In this document: piece by piece, positions 9,126 to 20,221 of the stretch
Layout of the letters: each line of letters opens with the position of its first letter
How positions within the stretch are numbered: position 1 is the stretch's first letter
Source: Rhizoctonia solani
Lineage: Eukaryota; Basidiomycota; Agaricomycetes; Cantharellales; Ceratobasidiaceae
Direction of reading: 5' to 3'
Length of the DNA stretch: 64,000 bases
NCBI RefSeq assembly: GCF_016906535.1
Contig: NC_057385.1
Span: forward strand, 3,472,001-3,536,000
Notes under the pieces: generated by a model
Seen by the model: the letters and a program-made list of their open reading frames with translations, nothing else
Databases searched by the model: none
What the model was told of the DNA's origin: nothing
Made by a program: the position numbers and the translations under genes

Positions 9126-12100
9126 CTCAAAATGGACAATCTAGATAGTTGCGTTGAATTTGTATCAGTTGGTCTTGATTCGAATAAAAAAACCCCTACT
9201 CTTTATCAATCTACACGTCCAGAACTCCCCGGCAGATCCTATTAAAACCCTTATAGACTCAGGAGCCACGTCGAATTTCATCTCCCCCTCGATTGTGGAA
9301 AAACATAAAATCCCAAAAACCCAACTCGAAAATCCACGAGTTGTGAGAATGTTAGATGGTACCCTATCCCAGACTGGTCGCATATGGCACCAGGTTCAAC
9401 TCGCGGTTTCGGCCAATGGCCACTCACACACAATTCCCTTCCTAGTCTGTCCCATTGGGGACACCCCGGCAATTTTAGGCATGACATGGTTGACGGCAGA
9501 AGCTCCCCTCATCGACTGGCAACAGGGATTAGTTACTTTCCCTGAACAAGTGCAAATTGCCTCAGAAGAAGAGGCGGACTCGGACCCTTTAGCAGATCTC
9601 CCCCCTCAGTACCATGAGTTTGCTAAGGTCTTTGGCGAAGAAGAATTCAAGGTACTCCCTCCACATAGGGAGTACGACATCGCCATAGACCTTGTCCCAG
9701 ATGCAAAACTGTCCCCTGGGCCTATTTATGGCATGACTGACGCAGAATCGAAGGCCCTGAAACAACATATAGAGGAAGAACTAGCCACAGGGAAGATCCA
9801 ACCCAGTACTTCCTCCGCAGGAGCCCCGGTTATGTTTGTCAAAAAAGCGGATGGCTCTCTCAGATTGGTAGTTGACTATAGAAAGCTAAATGACGTCACG
9901 CATAAAAATGTCTATCCGCTCCCCAGACAAGACAACCTCATGGCCAAGTTAAGGCATGCCAAGATGTTCACCAAGCTGGATCTACGCTGGGGTTACAATA
10001 ACGTCCGGATCAAGGAGGGTGACGAATGGAAAACAGCCTTCCGCACCAAATATGGATTGTTTGAGTACTTGGTCATGCCCTTTGGTCTTACAAACGCACC
10101 TGCGGCATTCCAGCACTTCATGAATGACCTATTCAGAGATCTGATAGATGTAACCGTGGTAATCTATCTGGACAACATCCTCATCTTCTCCGAGAACCCA
10201 GAAGACCATCCTGCCCATGTCAGAGAAGTTCTGTCCCGACTCATGAAGAACCAGCTCTTTTGCAAACTGTCAAAGTGCCACTTCCACGTCACTACGGTTG
10301 ATTATCTTGGCATTGTTATATCCCCATCAGGCTTCTCCATGGATCAAAAGAAAATCGAGGCAGTTACATCATGGCCTCAACCTAAAACAGTCAAACAGGT
10401 CCAGGCGTTCTTAGGTTTCGTCAACTATCTCCGCCGATTCATTCCCAACTTCAGTTCAGTAGCACGCCCTCTGCACAACCTCACCAGAAAGGAAACCCCC
10501 TGGTCATGGGGCACCCAAGAGGAGGCAGCTTTTCAGGAATTGAAGGTTCTAGTCACCAAGTCGCCGGTACTCATCCATTCCAACCCAGATCTCCCCTATT
10601 ATCTGGAGACGGACGCCTCAGGGGTTGCAATGGGGGCCATCCTTAGTCAGCGGGGCCCAGACAACCGGTTACATCCCATTGCCTATATGTCCAAGTCATT
10701 CTCAGGAGCGGAGGCTAATTACGACACCCACAACAAAGAACTCCTGGCTATCATTAAGGCATTGGAGGAATGGAGAATATTCCTGGAGGCGACAGACAAA
10801 CCGGTACAAGTGTTCACGGACCATCGGAACCTGGAATACTGGATGCAGGCACGGACATTCAACAGAAGGCATGCACGTTGGCGCATTTTCCTGAGCGACT
10901 TCAACTTCGAAATCCATTACCGCCCAGGAAAACAGTCGGGTAAACCAGATGCCTTATCAAGACGATCGGATTACATTGATATGCCCCCAGAACCGGAAGT
11001 CATGTTGCCAGCAGAGGTCTTTGCCAACACGTCAGAAGAAGAACTTGAAATAGTCACTGAAGTACGCGCCAAACTGAGGGAAGACCCCTCCCTTGAGCCA
11101 ATCATACAGTTCTTGACAGAAGACGCGGACAATGCACCTCCTTCTATCCGGAAAGCCTATCGAGACTATGACTGGGAGGAAGACCTACTATGGTACCGAG
11201 GAAAACTTGTGGTCCCAGACTCAGAGGCCTTGAAGGAACGATTACTCAGGGAATTCCATGACTCCCCCCTGGCAGGTCATCCGGGTCAACAACGGACCCT
11301 GGAACTCCTGAGCCGCAATTACTGGTGGCCAGGAATGAAGTCATCCGCCAAGGAATGGGTAGAATGCTGCCCAACCTGTCAAGCCAACCGTCGCGCCCAT
11401 GGTCCTGCCATTGCTCTGAAACCGTTAGAAGTCCCACCTTTCCCATTCCATACCATCTCCTACGACTTCATCACGGGTTTCCCCAAGTCCAATGGTCACG
11501 ACGCAATCCTGGTAATAATTGACTCCTTTTCCAAATTTGGGCACTTCATCCCAACCTCAAAGAAGGTCACAGCCAAGGGTCTGGCAGATTTGTTCATTAG
11601 TCACGTCTGGAAACTTCACGGACTACCCGTCAAAACCATATCAGATCAAGGAACCACATTCACGGGAAAATTCCTCAGAGCCCTTTATCAACGGTTAGGA
11701 ATCAAACCGTCCTTCTCATCGGCTTATCACCCGGAGTCTGATGGCCAAACAGAGCGAGTCAATCAGTTCATTGAATTCTACCTCAGATCATACGTGGCAG
11801 CCGACCATTCTGACTGGTCCACTTGGCTTCCCTTGGTGGAGTATGCCTACAACAACGCAAAGCACTCCGCTACTGGAAAAACTCCCTTCGAATTGGTTTA
11901 CGGGCGAAACCCTGTCATGAACCCGTCTAACGTTCCAGCAAATGTGCCCGAGGCCAATCACGTGGCAGATACCCTGGCACAAGAATGGAAAGAAGCGGAG
12001 TCAGCTCTAAGAATGAGTAAGGAAAAAATGGTTAGGGACAAGGGTACGATACCAGAGTACTCAATTGGAGACAAAGTCTGGTTAGATGGAAAAAATGTGG

Positions 12101-12507
12101 AGCTCAGAACAAACTCCAACAAACTGGACCCCAAGAGACTAGGACCATTCGAGGTCACAGAAAAAATCTCCAGTCATGCGTATCGCTTAAAGCTCCCGGA
12201 AACCCTGAAGATTCACGATGTGTTCTACGTGGGACTACTGACCAAGGCACACGAATCCCCTAATCAACCATTTCCTGAAAGACCCCCTCCTGAGACAATA
12301 GAAGGGGAAGAAGAGTACGAAGTCGAGCAAATCATTGACTCTAAACGACAACGAGGCAAATGGTTTTACTTAATCAAGTGGAAAGGGTACGGCCCAGAAG
12401 ATAACTCGTGGGAACCGGAAGAACTGCTGGAACACAGCCAGGAAGAGATCAAGCGCTTCAACCAAGCTAGACTCAGAAAGGCTCGTGACGCCGCCAAGAG
12501 CCTTTAA
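9097..12507 (+). CDS. Gyp-A Pol: protease, RT, RNase H, integrase, chromodomain
   Basis: Expression is expected by -1 frameshift from gag, since the open frame from 9154 begins at a non-AUG codon. A +1 break lies at A7 (9186-9192). Counting from the codon at 9154: protease LIDSGATS (residues 33-40, Asp35); RT with [12 protein letters not shown] and YLDN (338-341); RNase H ETDAS (Asp487) and FTDHRN; integrase HHCC zinc finger ending CCPTC; catalytic Asp771 (SYDFITG), Asp831 (ISDQG) and Glu867 (GQTER), a D-D35-E spacing; chromodomain at about 1055-1105 (EYEVEQII...IKWKGY...WEPEE). The RT YxDD motif has Asn for the second Asp, which should cripple polymerisation. The chromodomain of this family reads histone marks and directs integration. 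Confidence 0.93.
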
Positions 12508-12518
12508 GGGGGAGGCAA
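12506..12518 (+). promoter_or_regulatory. Polypurine tract of Gyp-A
   Basis: aagggggaggcaa directly precedes the 3' LTR and overlaps the pol stop codon. It is the expected plus-strand primer site. Confidence 0.85.
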
Positions 12519-13080
12519 TGTTACAACCTCCTAAATTATACCACTGGATTCGCCTATTTTTTCTATTATTTTTAGTATTTTTTACGGACTCAATATCTTT
12601 TGTTTTTCGATCACGTGATCTTGGCGCTTATTTGAGCCGAGATGCCGCGCCGAGATGCCGTGCCAAGGGCGCTTAGGAGAAATCCACGCTTCTGCGCAGT
12701 CCGCAGCACGCTTCTCTTTTCACATGTAGGCTTCTATTCACACACGCACAGACCACATGTAATTAGTAGTTTTGTCTATATATACAGCAGGGAAATCGCT
12801 TGGAAACCCCAAGTCGATTTTACCTCGTCTCATATCATTGAGGAGGACCCCCAGCCAGCTGAGTAGCCGGCCCCTTAAGTAGTTCAGTAGCTTACCCCCT
12901 TATCGCACTCACCACACCTCCAGGGCTAAGCCCCCCTTGCCAGTAGATAGTCAGTAGGACGGTTACCTTACGTAACCTTAGTATAGCCTTAGTTAGTAGT
13001 CCTATAGCTTTGCTTGTAGTAGTACGGCCCCAAGCGCCCGCTCCCACCAGCGCGTACCCACCTTACAGTGGAGTACGACA
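12519..13080 (+). repeat. Gyp-A 3' LTR
   Basis: 562 bp, tgttacaacc...gagtacgaca, followed by tacac (13081-13085). It differs from the 5' LTR at four positions, all CpG versus TpG or CpA. Confidence 0.95.
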
Positions 13081-13085
13081 TACAC

Positions 13086-14048
13086 CCATGTTTCAAGTCC
13101 TGACAAAATTCAAAGGTGGTGCCAAGCCATAAACTTGCTGGGAACTCCTAGGTCTCCACAGATTCCCTGGCGTAAGTCCTTGTATGTGTTACATGAAAAA
13201 TGAGTTTGCAATCAAGCTGCTAGCAAGTTAAATGTATTGAGATCTCTTTGACCCAACAAGCAATCATCTAATATCACAACAAAAGTAAGTTGGGAAAGTA
13301 CGCAGAAGTACTCTTAGGCAAACATAAATCAATTCATTCCCCTTTGTCAAAAGTTCCATTCAATTCCATCAGATTGCATAGTTCCTGGTCAGTGAATTCC
13401 CCTTCAAAATCAGGGTCAAGGTTTTGAGGCTTGCATTGTTCAACAAAATTGGGACCTTGGTTGGGAGAGTCCTCTGGAATAGCTTGGTCAATTTCAGAGT
13501 TGTTGGGGTCTTCATCCCCTGGCTCAGGCCAGTCTTCAATTGTAACCGGTGGGTTTTGGCAAATTGGAGCAGGGTTATCTATGGCCCATAGGTTAGAAAT
13601 TTTACCACAAAATATGGCAATTGGACGTACTCAAAATCTCATGGGGGTTTGAAACTCCTCTGGATCTGACATTGTCATTCCAAGCCAGGTTGACTGAATC
13701 TAGTTAAAGAAAAGATATGGTAGATTTATGTGTATGTGGGAAGAATGCCATGAAAAAAAAAGCAAAGACTGTGTGGTTGCTGAGTGAGCTTGTGTATAAC
13801 TGGTAGCTATACATACCTAAAAAGGCACCTCTGTTGGCACCCTTGTCTGCCCCAACATCCAGTTCATCCAGTTGTGAGATTATGGTAGAAAGGTCAATGT
13901 TTGAGTTACATGGGTTGCCATTATCCAAGTTTCTCTGACTTGCCCTTTCAGGTTGTCTAGTGCCTGTTTTCTTGAGGTGTTGTCTTACTGTTCTGTAGTG
14001 AAGTGCTTTTTGGCAACAAGGACATATTTCCTGCCAATTACATGGCAT
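13086..14048 (-). pseudogene. Tnp2-family transposase 1, N-terminal part
   Basis: Reading leftwards from ATG 14048 gives MPCNWQEICPCCQKAL...RTVRQHLKKTG, a small Cys/His motif typical of the start of these fungal transposases. An acidic, Pro-rich stretch follows (about 13600-13345). Near the Gypsy junction the frame reads LGVPSKFMAWHHL, a TGA stop at about 13112, then ILSGLETWVYN, which continues across the removed insertion into NCCINSCCCF at 6831. The stop replaces an Arg codon expected from relatives (CGA to TGA). Introns between the pieces are likely but not precisely placed. Confidence 0.7.
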
Positions 14049-14538
14049 GGTTACACCTAAAGATAACTCAAATGGTTGGCCAACTCAAGTTGATGTGTAT
14101 GGTGGATCAAGTTAGTGTTGTACCAAGTACCCAACAGGTTTGTCAAGGGACATGTTGCAAACAAACTATCCATTTCAAATTCCATCCTACAAGGGCCAAC
14201 TGCCCACTTGGCAATGTTTCTTACAAGATGAATCTTCAATACCCCTAATCAGTAAGTATCTGCTTAAACTTGCCAAACATAAATATCAATTTGATACAGA
14301 TTATTTTGTCTATATCTTTGAATAACCTAGGTCAAAGGTGCTCCTGCATTGGGGAGATTTTTATGGCTCTAAGAGCTTATTAGGGCCTTAGAACTGGGAA
14401 AAGCAGTCCCCATTCCCCCATGGCTCCTGGAGCATCTAGGAACTGCAGGGAACCAAAGGGCTAAACAAGCCCACATAATTCAAAATTTAGACACACACTC
14501 TTGACACATTGGTTTCAAGAGTTTGCAAACCCTGGATC
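14049..14538. other. Flank between CACTA 1 and Gyp-B
   Basis: No gene recognised. Bases 14365-14460 (ctctaagagcttattagggc...) recur in reverse complement at about 31382-31482, on the far side of Gyp-B. See findings. Confidence 0.5.
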
Positions 14539-16054
14539 TGTTATGGATATGACATTTCTTCTTTAATCTGTACTTATTTTATTAATTACACTAGTAATCT
14601 TACAGTAAATAAGTGAGATAAAGATGCGAACTAAGGTTTTCAAGGTCCCTCTATCCAATAGTGACCTTTACAAAACCTACAAACCTCAGGAATACCCTTA
14701 ATACGAATGTCTTTCGCATATATGCTGTTTTCTCACTCATTTAAATATATAAATTCAGCTGAGTAGATAAACAGTAACAAGTAATATTTCTCTTGTTTGT
14801 AGTATTTATTATTCAAGATTCTATCTTGTGGCTACACACAGAAATATTCAGGGTCCCCCCTGTCGCATAGGCAAGTGCTCCGGCGCTTAATCAGCCCTTA
14901 AGCGCCGACGCACTAAATGCGCCTTTTCTCCATCACCCGGGCATCCCACACTGCCGAATCGCTTGCGCTTAGGTGCGCATGTTTGCGCGCTCCAGAACGC
15001 TGGGTCAAACTCCCAAAACGGACAACATTTGGTAGAGTTATGCCCCATTTACTGTAAGTACCCAATGCAGAGGTATCCTACCTTTGGGACTGTTTACTCC
15101 AAGGATGAAACACTTAGCCTTGGGACATCTAAGGACCCACACAGGTAAATAATGCCTTGGGGCAAACATTGCCTTGGGGCAAATATTAGGATCTGTTGTT
15201 TGTTTACTATGTACCAAGTATTGGCTCCCTCAAGTGTTTCAGTTGCCACATGTACCTCCTGTACCCCCTCTTGGTATCAATCATGTATATACTTGTTTGT
15301 GCGCCTTCTCAGGGTATAAAAGGACCCTGTGAAGACGCTTCTAATGCATCCATTTATCCACTCTTATATATTGACATATACACACAAGCCTTTAACAGCT
15401 TATCTGCGCATTTACTTTAGTGATTGACTCACTGTAAATAGCATAGGAGGTTATTCGGCGCACTAAGACCATAGGCCAGTCCCAACAGACACAGGGTAAC
15501 CTATTAGTGTACTTACTGCGACCCTGTGCCCCTTGACTGTCACAGTTGTTGAGTTCAACATTGAGTATAGTGCGACAATACTGTAAGGATTGTTGTGATT
15601 GAGTGATAGTGTTTCAATCCACCATACCCCTATATTGTAGATAGCTTTATCTACAATATCTCATAAATCCTAGATATATTTTAGGTAAACCCCATAAGTC
15701 TTAAGTCTTACTTAAGCATATATAAGTCCTATACTTATTAGGCAAATCCTATAAATCCTGTACATTAGTCAGGTAACCCTCTTACTTAAGGTACTATCCA
15801 GAGACCTTAAGTATACATACCCTTAGTCACTTAGGCTTAAGTAACATTAGTCTAAGGTACTATACATAACCAACCACCTGCACTTCATAGTTGCTAGACT
15901 ATTTGTTAGGAGTTGTTATTCCTGATAACCTAGCCTATATTGTGCATATATTCTGTGCATATATTCTGATTCTTAATACTAGTTCTTAGTTTTCTCATAT
16001 ACATTTTGTATATAGTAATTCTTTCTTACTCCTGTACTTACACAACTCTTAACA
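14539..16054 (+). repeat. Gyp-B 5' LTR (1516 bp)
   Basis: It matches the copy at 26609 onwards and the isolated LTRs at 52120-53621 (minus) and 58415-59905 (plus). It contains aggttatt...cactaagacc and an AT-rich stretch of direct and inverted short repeats around taagtctta and cttaag (15640-15850). A tataaaagg at 15312-15320 is a plausible TATA box. Confidence 0.9.
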
Positions 16055-16055
16055 T

Positions 16056-16071
16056 TGGTGACCACCGCAGG
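16056..16071 (+). promoter_or_regulatory. Gyp-B primer-binding site
   Basis: tggtgaccaccgcagg starts two bases after the LTR with TGG, as a site pairing with a tRNA 3' CCA end does. This differs from the self-priming sites of the Tf1-like elements. I cannot name the tRNA. Confidence 0.6.
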
Positions 16072-16171
16072 GCCTAGTGTTGGTTATCTTTAATTCTTAC
16101 CTGTAATCTTTTGTACAAGCTTTCATACTTTGTATATACATTCTAATGTGATACTCTACTAACATTCTTTT

Positions 16172-19100
16172 ATGTCTAGAAGATCAAGTAGACCTGCATC
16201 CTCTAATAGGACCCCTTGGGACACAAGACTTTCAAGAGAAGGTATGCCTAGACATAGTACCCCTAGAAGCTCTGTGCTTCCTAGAGACAGCATACCTACA
16301 GATAGTCCCAACAACCCTTTTGGACCTACTAGGTACTCTATTGAGCAATCCTCTCCTGAGGAGCTAGTGATTCCCCAACCTATCCAACCCTATGAATCAC
16401 CCATCAAGCCACATGCTTCCATGCCAGCCTTGGAAGACCCTCAAGCAGGACCTAGTAGCTCAAGAAGGATATCACCTCACTCTCATAAGTCATCATCCAG
16501 ACACTCTCCAAGATTGTCTCCTTTGGAATATGAAGCTATTCAGGAAGCAACAAGCTAGCTAAGCCAAGTTCTTCTATAAGGAACCTTCACCTTTTGGTCA
16601 TAAGGCTAGCTCAGCTACCTTCCAGAGGATGATACCTGTATTTGGACTCCCTGATATAGAGATGTTGGAACCTTCCTCTAGTAAACCTCAGCCCTCTGAG
16701 CCTATGAACTCTCATGAGCTTAAGAGATCTAAAGGAAAGACTTCTGAAGCCCACATATCTAAGCATAGGGAAACTCAAGCTGCCTTACTGGATCCTAATG
16801 ATAGGTCTTTTACTAATGACCCAGCAATCCAGAAGTACCTACCCTATTCTCCTTCCACTACCTTATACCCTTTAAATGAAGAATCTCCAGGAGAATTCAA
16901 CTATCAGCCTGACTGTACCCAAATGACCTCTTGGTGCAGGAAGAACCCTCAAGCTAATAGTTTTAGGAAAGTCTACAGGCAGCTAGGAAGAGTATTCTAT
17001 CATGTGGAGATACCTCCAGCCATGAGAATCGCTACCCCTCACCTTCTTGTGAGCAATGGGCTTCTCACTACTTCAAACTACTAGATACTGTAGTAACCTT
17101 TAGACCTACATGTTGCATTACTACCAAGTTATTCCTGCTCAAGAAATCAACCATTGGCCTGAATATGGTAAGTTACACATAGACCTGAATAAACTAATCA
17201 AGAGAACTGTTCATAGCGTCTATGACATGGAGGACTATTGCCCATTCCTGAATGGCCAGAACATGACTGTTATTCACCTCTCATTCCTTTGAGGTAGCTG
17301 CAGTCACTTATAGGGACCAGATGGAGCGTTTCATTCAGAAGCTGTATGAGATCCTTGGTAGACAACTTCAGACTGGCCACCTTCCCCAGTCATCTCAGCA
17401 GGACATCTCAGTGAGGTAGAACCTGGACAAGAACACCTTAGGGATAGGACTCTACAACTTAAGCAAGATATGACCCTGTTAGTGCCCAAAAGTTCTAGAG
17501 CCTCTTCTGTCACTCCACAGGAGGCGGCTCAAGAAAACTTACTAAGGAGTCTTATCAAACCCACTAGTCAAGTTACTATTGCTAGTCCTTTACTTCCAGA
17601 TCCTCAAGTTTCTCCTCCAACTGTAACCCTGCACACCTCCAGTAGCACTCCTCCAGGACAACCTCCTAGTAGTCTTCATTCATCCAAAGCCTCTCTTACT
17701 GTTACTATGCAACCTAGGTATTTAGGACCTGATAATGGAACCACACTTATTCCCTCAGAACCTTTACCATCACCTCCTAGCTCTATTGCTACTTCTTCCT
17801 CTAGATCTATACCCTTAGGAAGAATACCAGAAGAGTCACCCCATGTAACATTACAAGTCCCACCTACCTTAGAAAGGACTGAGAGACTTAGGAGAGAAGC
17901 TGCTAGATCTCTAGGACCTAGACCACCTACTCCTAGACCCACTATAGTCCCTTCCACTAGTTCAGAAGAAACCTTACCATCATCACCTAGAGGTAATGCA
18001 AGTGTTCCTATTGCACAACCTTCAGCTATACCTCCTTTCAATATACAAGCCCTTGAAGACTACATCAACAATCTTTCAGATGGAAGTATAGATGGCTTAA
18101 GTTCTTCTGAATCATCAACTGGAAGAGACCAAGTAGCCCCAGAACTAATAGCCCCAGCTACTCCTGCTGATTCTATTACTTCTGTCTCAAGTGCTGCTAC
18201 ACACACCATACAAATTCCAGTAGCACAATCTACTCCCAGGATTAGGAGCCAAGTAGAAGAGGATAATGTTAGGAATATACCTTATAATCCACCTTTAAGC
18301 AACGCTGCTAGAAGAGTTAGCCTTGCAGGCCCAAGTATTCCTCTTAGAGATCCACCTCCACATGCTGACTTTATAATCGCAGATCTTCCTTGGGAGCAAA
18401 TCGGCGATCCTCAGGAAGACCAGCTATACCAGCTGAATCCTTTACCAGAGTATCTACAATCCCAGAAGAGCGCTCCTCTAGACTAGCTGAAAGTGCCCAC
18501 AGGAGACCTACCTCCTCTCCTGAATCAAGAAGAACTCCTCTAAGTATCCATACCAATTTACCTTACTTACAGGAGCAGCCAGCACCAGCTACTAGAGAAG
18601 AAGCAATATGAGTAGGAGAGGAAACTTCTTAGCCCCTCTACTAGCACCTGTCCCACAACTTCAAGTACCTCCAGCACCACCCATTGACAGGACTAGGTTA
18701 CCTCCTCATATTGTAGGACGTATGGTCTCCTCTAGAAGGTTTAGTGAGCTGTTTAATGATCCACCTCCTAGGGATCAACTTAGAGATAGACTAGCTCCCT
18801 TAGCTGAAGGAGGAGGAGGAAATGACCCACCATATGATAGCGATGAGGGAGATTTTGATAACTCTGGTAGAAGAAGGAACAACCCACCTAGAAGGAATGG
18901 AGGAGGACCTCCCAACGACCCAGAAGACCCAGGAAATGAACCATATGCTCAAGCAAATGCAGCTAGAGCTAGACCTTTCAATCCAGCTCCTGTACATTTT
19001 GATACTAAGCTGAAACCTGACATAATCCCAGAGTGGGATGGAGACACTAAGAAGCTGTGCGCTGGATGACATCCATCAACAACATAGCTGAGTATAGTAG

Positions 19101-20219
19101 CTACACTAGAATTCAGCTTGGACAGCAGATTCCTCTCAGGTTCACAGGAAGAGCTCTTAGATGGTTCAATGCATTAGATAAGGACTATAGGCGAATTATA
19201 ACTGAAGATTGGCCAGCACTTAGGCAAGCTATCACTATCCACTTCATGAATAGGACCTTCCTGAACAGAAGCAAGAATGAAGCCATGCGCATCAGGTTCA
19301 GGGATAAAGATCATTCAGAAGAGACCCAGAAGACTATGTCATCAGGAAGATGGAAGCTCTCACTATTGTCAGTGACTGGACTGACTCTGAATTAATCTTT
19401 GAAATCATGAATGGTGCTCCTAAGTCCTGGACCACGCATATAGACACCTCAAGAATAGTCACTTGGGAAGACTTCCTTGACAAGATTGCATGGCATGAGG
19501 AGGACCTTTTGGGAAAAGATTCTTCTCATAACTCTGACATACAGCGTCAACTACACCAGATGCAATCTACTCTCAAGAGACTAGAAGGAAACAGGCACTC
19601 TAGGCCAAGTGCGCGCTCACACTTAGCAGGATCTAAACCAGTAGGATGGCATCAAAATAATCCTCCACCAAAATACCCTAAGGATGACTCTACAGTATCT
19701 AAAGGTAAAACTCCTAAAGACAAGAAAGCTAGACCTTGTAGACACTGTGGAAGTATGATGCACTGGGATAGAGACTGTAAGCATGCCAAGAAGAACTCCA
19801 GATTTGTGCAATCACATATGGCACAAGCAGATGATGATGAATGGGAAGCACAGGAAGCTTATGAAGATCTCTGTGATGAAGCCTACCTTGATGAAACAGA
19901 ATATGACACTGAAGGAGAAGAGTCTGTTTCTGAGGAAGAGCAGGATTTTCATAAGCCCCTTCAGTCATTAGCTGTCTCTACCTCCAGCGCTAAGCCCAGC
20001 TCTGGATCCCAGGAGGAACAGCATGGTCTGGAGGGGACCACTGTCAGCCAGGGTACTAACTCTGCTGACCAGGGCAGTAAGGAATCTGATTCATCTGTAT
20101 TCTCTGGATATGTACAACCCAAGCTCCCCACTAGGAAGAGCCTTAATAAGAAACTGAAAATGGCTAGTAGTCATACAGCTATTGCCAAAATGGAGAAGAA
20201 ATCACTCTCAAGCGATTAA
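16172..20219 (+). pseudogene. Gyp-B Gag, very long, multiply frameshifted
   Basis: From ATG 16172 (MSRRSSRPASSNRTPWD) the region codes over some 4 kb for a Ser/Pro-rich low-complexity N-terminal half. A capsid-like core follows (18950-19500: PVHFDTKLKPDIIPEWDGD, then LRWFNALDKDYR), and then a CX2CX4HX4C knuckle (CRHCGSMMHWDRDC, about 19737-19778). The frame changes at least at 16556, 17090, 18480, 19060 and 19390, so no full Gag is made now. The length is unusual for Gypsy Gag. The Ser/Pro-rich part probably formed a disordered extension. It ends at TAA 20217-20219, which overlaps the pol ATG. Confidence 0.75.
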
Positions 20220-20221
20220 TG
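20217..20221 (+). promoter_or_regulatory. Overlapping stop-start TAATG at Gyp-B gag/pol
   Basis: The gag stop TAA (20217-20219) shares its last A with ATG (20219-20221) of pol in another frame. UAAUG junctions are known to support coupled termination-reinitiation in the SART1 retrotransposon. Use here is inferred. Confidence 0.6.

Larger units (their letters stand above)
6832..13080 (+). mobile_element. Gyp-A: near-complete Tf1-like chromodomain Ty3/Gypsy element
   Basis: The element is 6,249 bp and has two 562-bp LTRs that differ at only four positions, a self-complementary primer-binding site, gag, a frameshift signal, pol with a terminal chromodomain, a purine tract, and a perfect tacac duplication. 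It is the youngest element here by LTR similarity. It looks non-autonomous in this assembly: gag has a frame break in a C7 run, pol in an A7 run, and the RT motif reads YLDN. It lies antiparallel in the CACTA transposase gene. Confidence 0.93.
4396..14048 (-). mobile_element. CACTA/Tnp2-type DNA transposon 1, split by Gyp-A
   Basis: Coding remnants on the minus strand run from an N-terminal zinc-finger-like exon (14048-13704), through an acidic region, to the Tnp2 core and C-terminus left of 6831. Gyp-A (6832-13080) sits inside the reading frame with a tacac duplication, and removing it restores a continuous frame. I could not see the element's terminal inverted repeats, so the limits given are those of the coding remnants only. 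Confidence 0.7.

Noticed and set aside
9154..9156. Pol start at 9154
   Set aside because: The codon there is TTG, an unlikely start in a fungus. The slippery site before the gag stop explains Pol expression better.
15640..15850. Short inverted repeats taagtctta/cttaag as an RNA gene
   Set aside because: They occur in every Gyp-B LTR and no known RNA fold is apparent. Treated as LTR structure.
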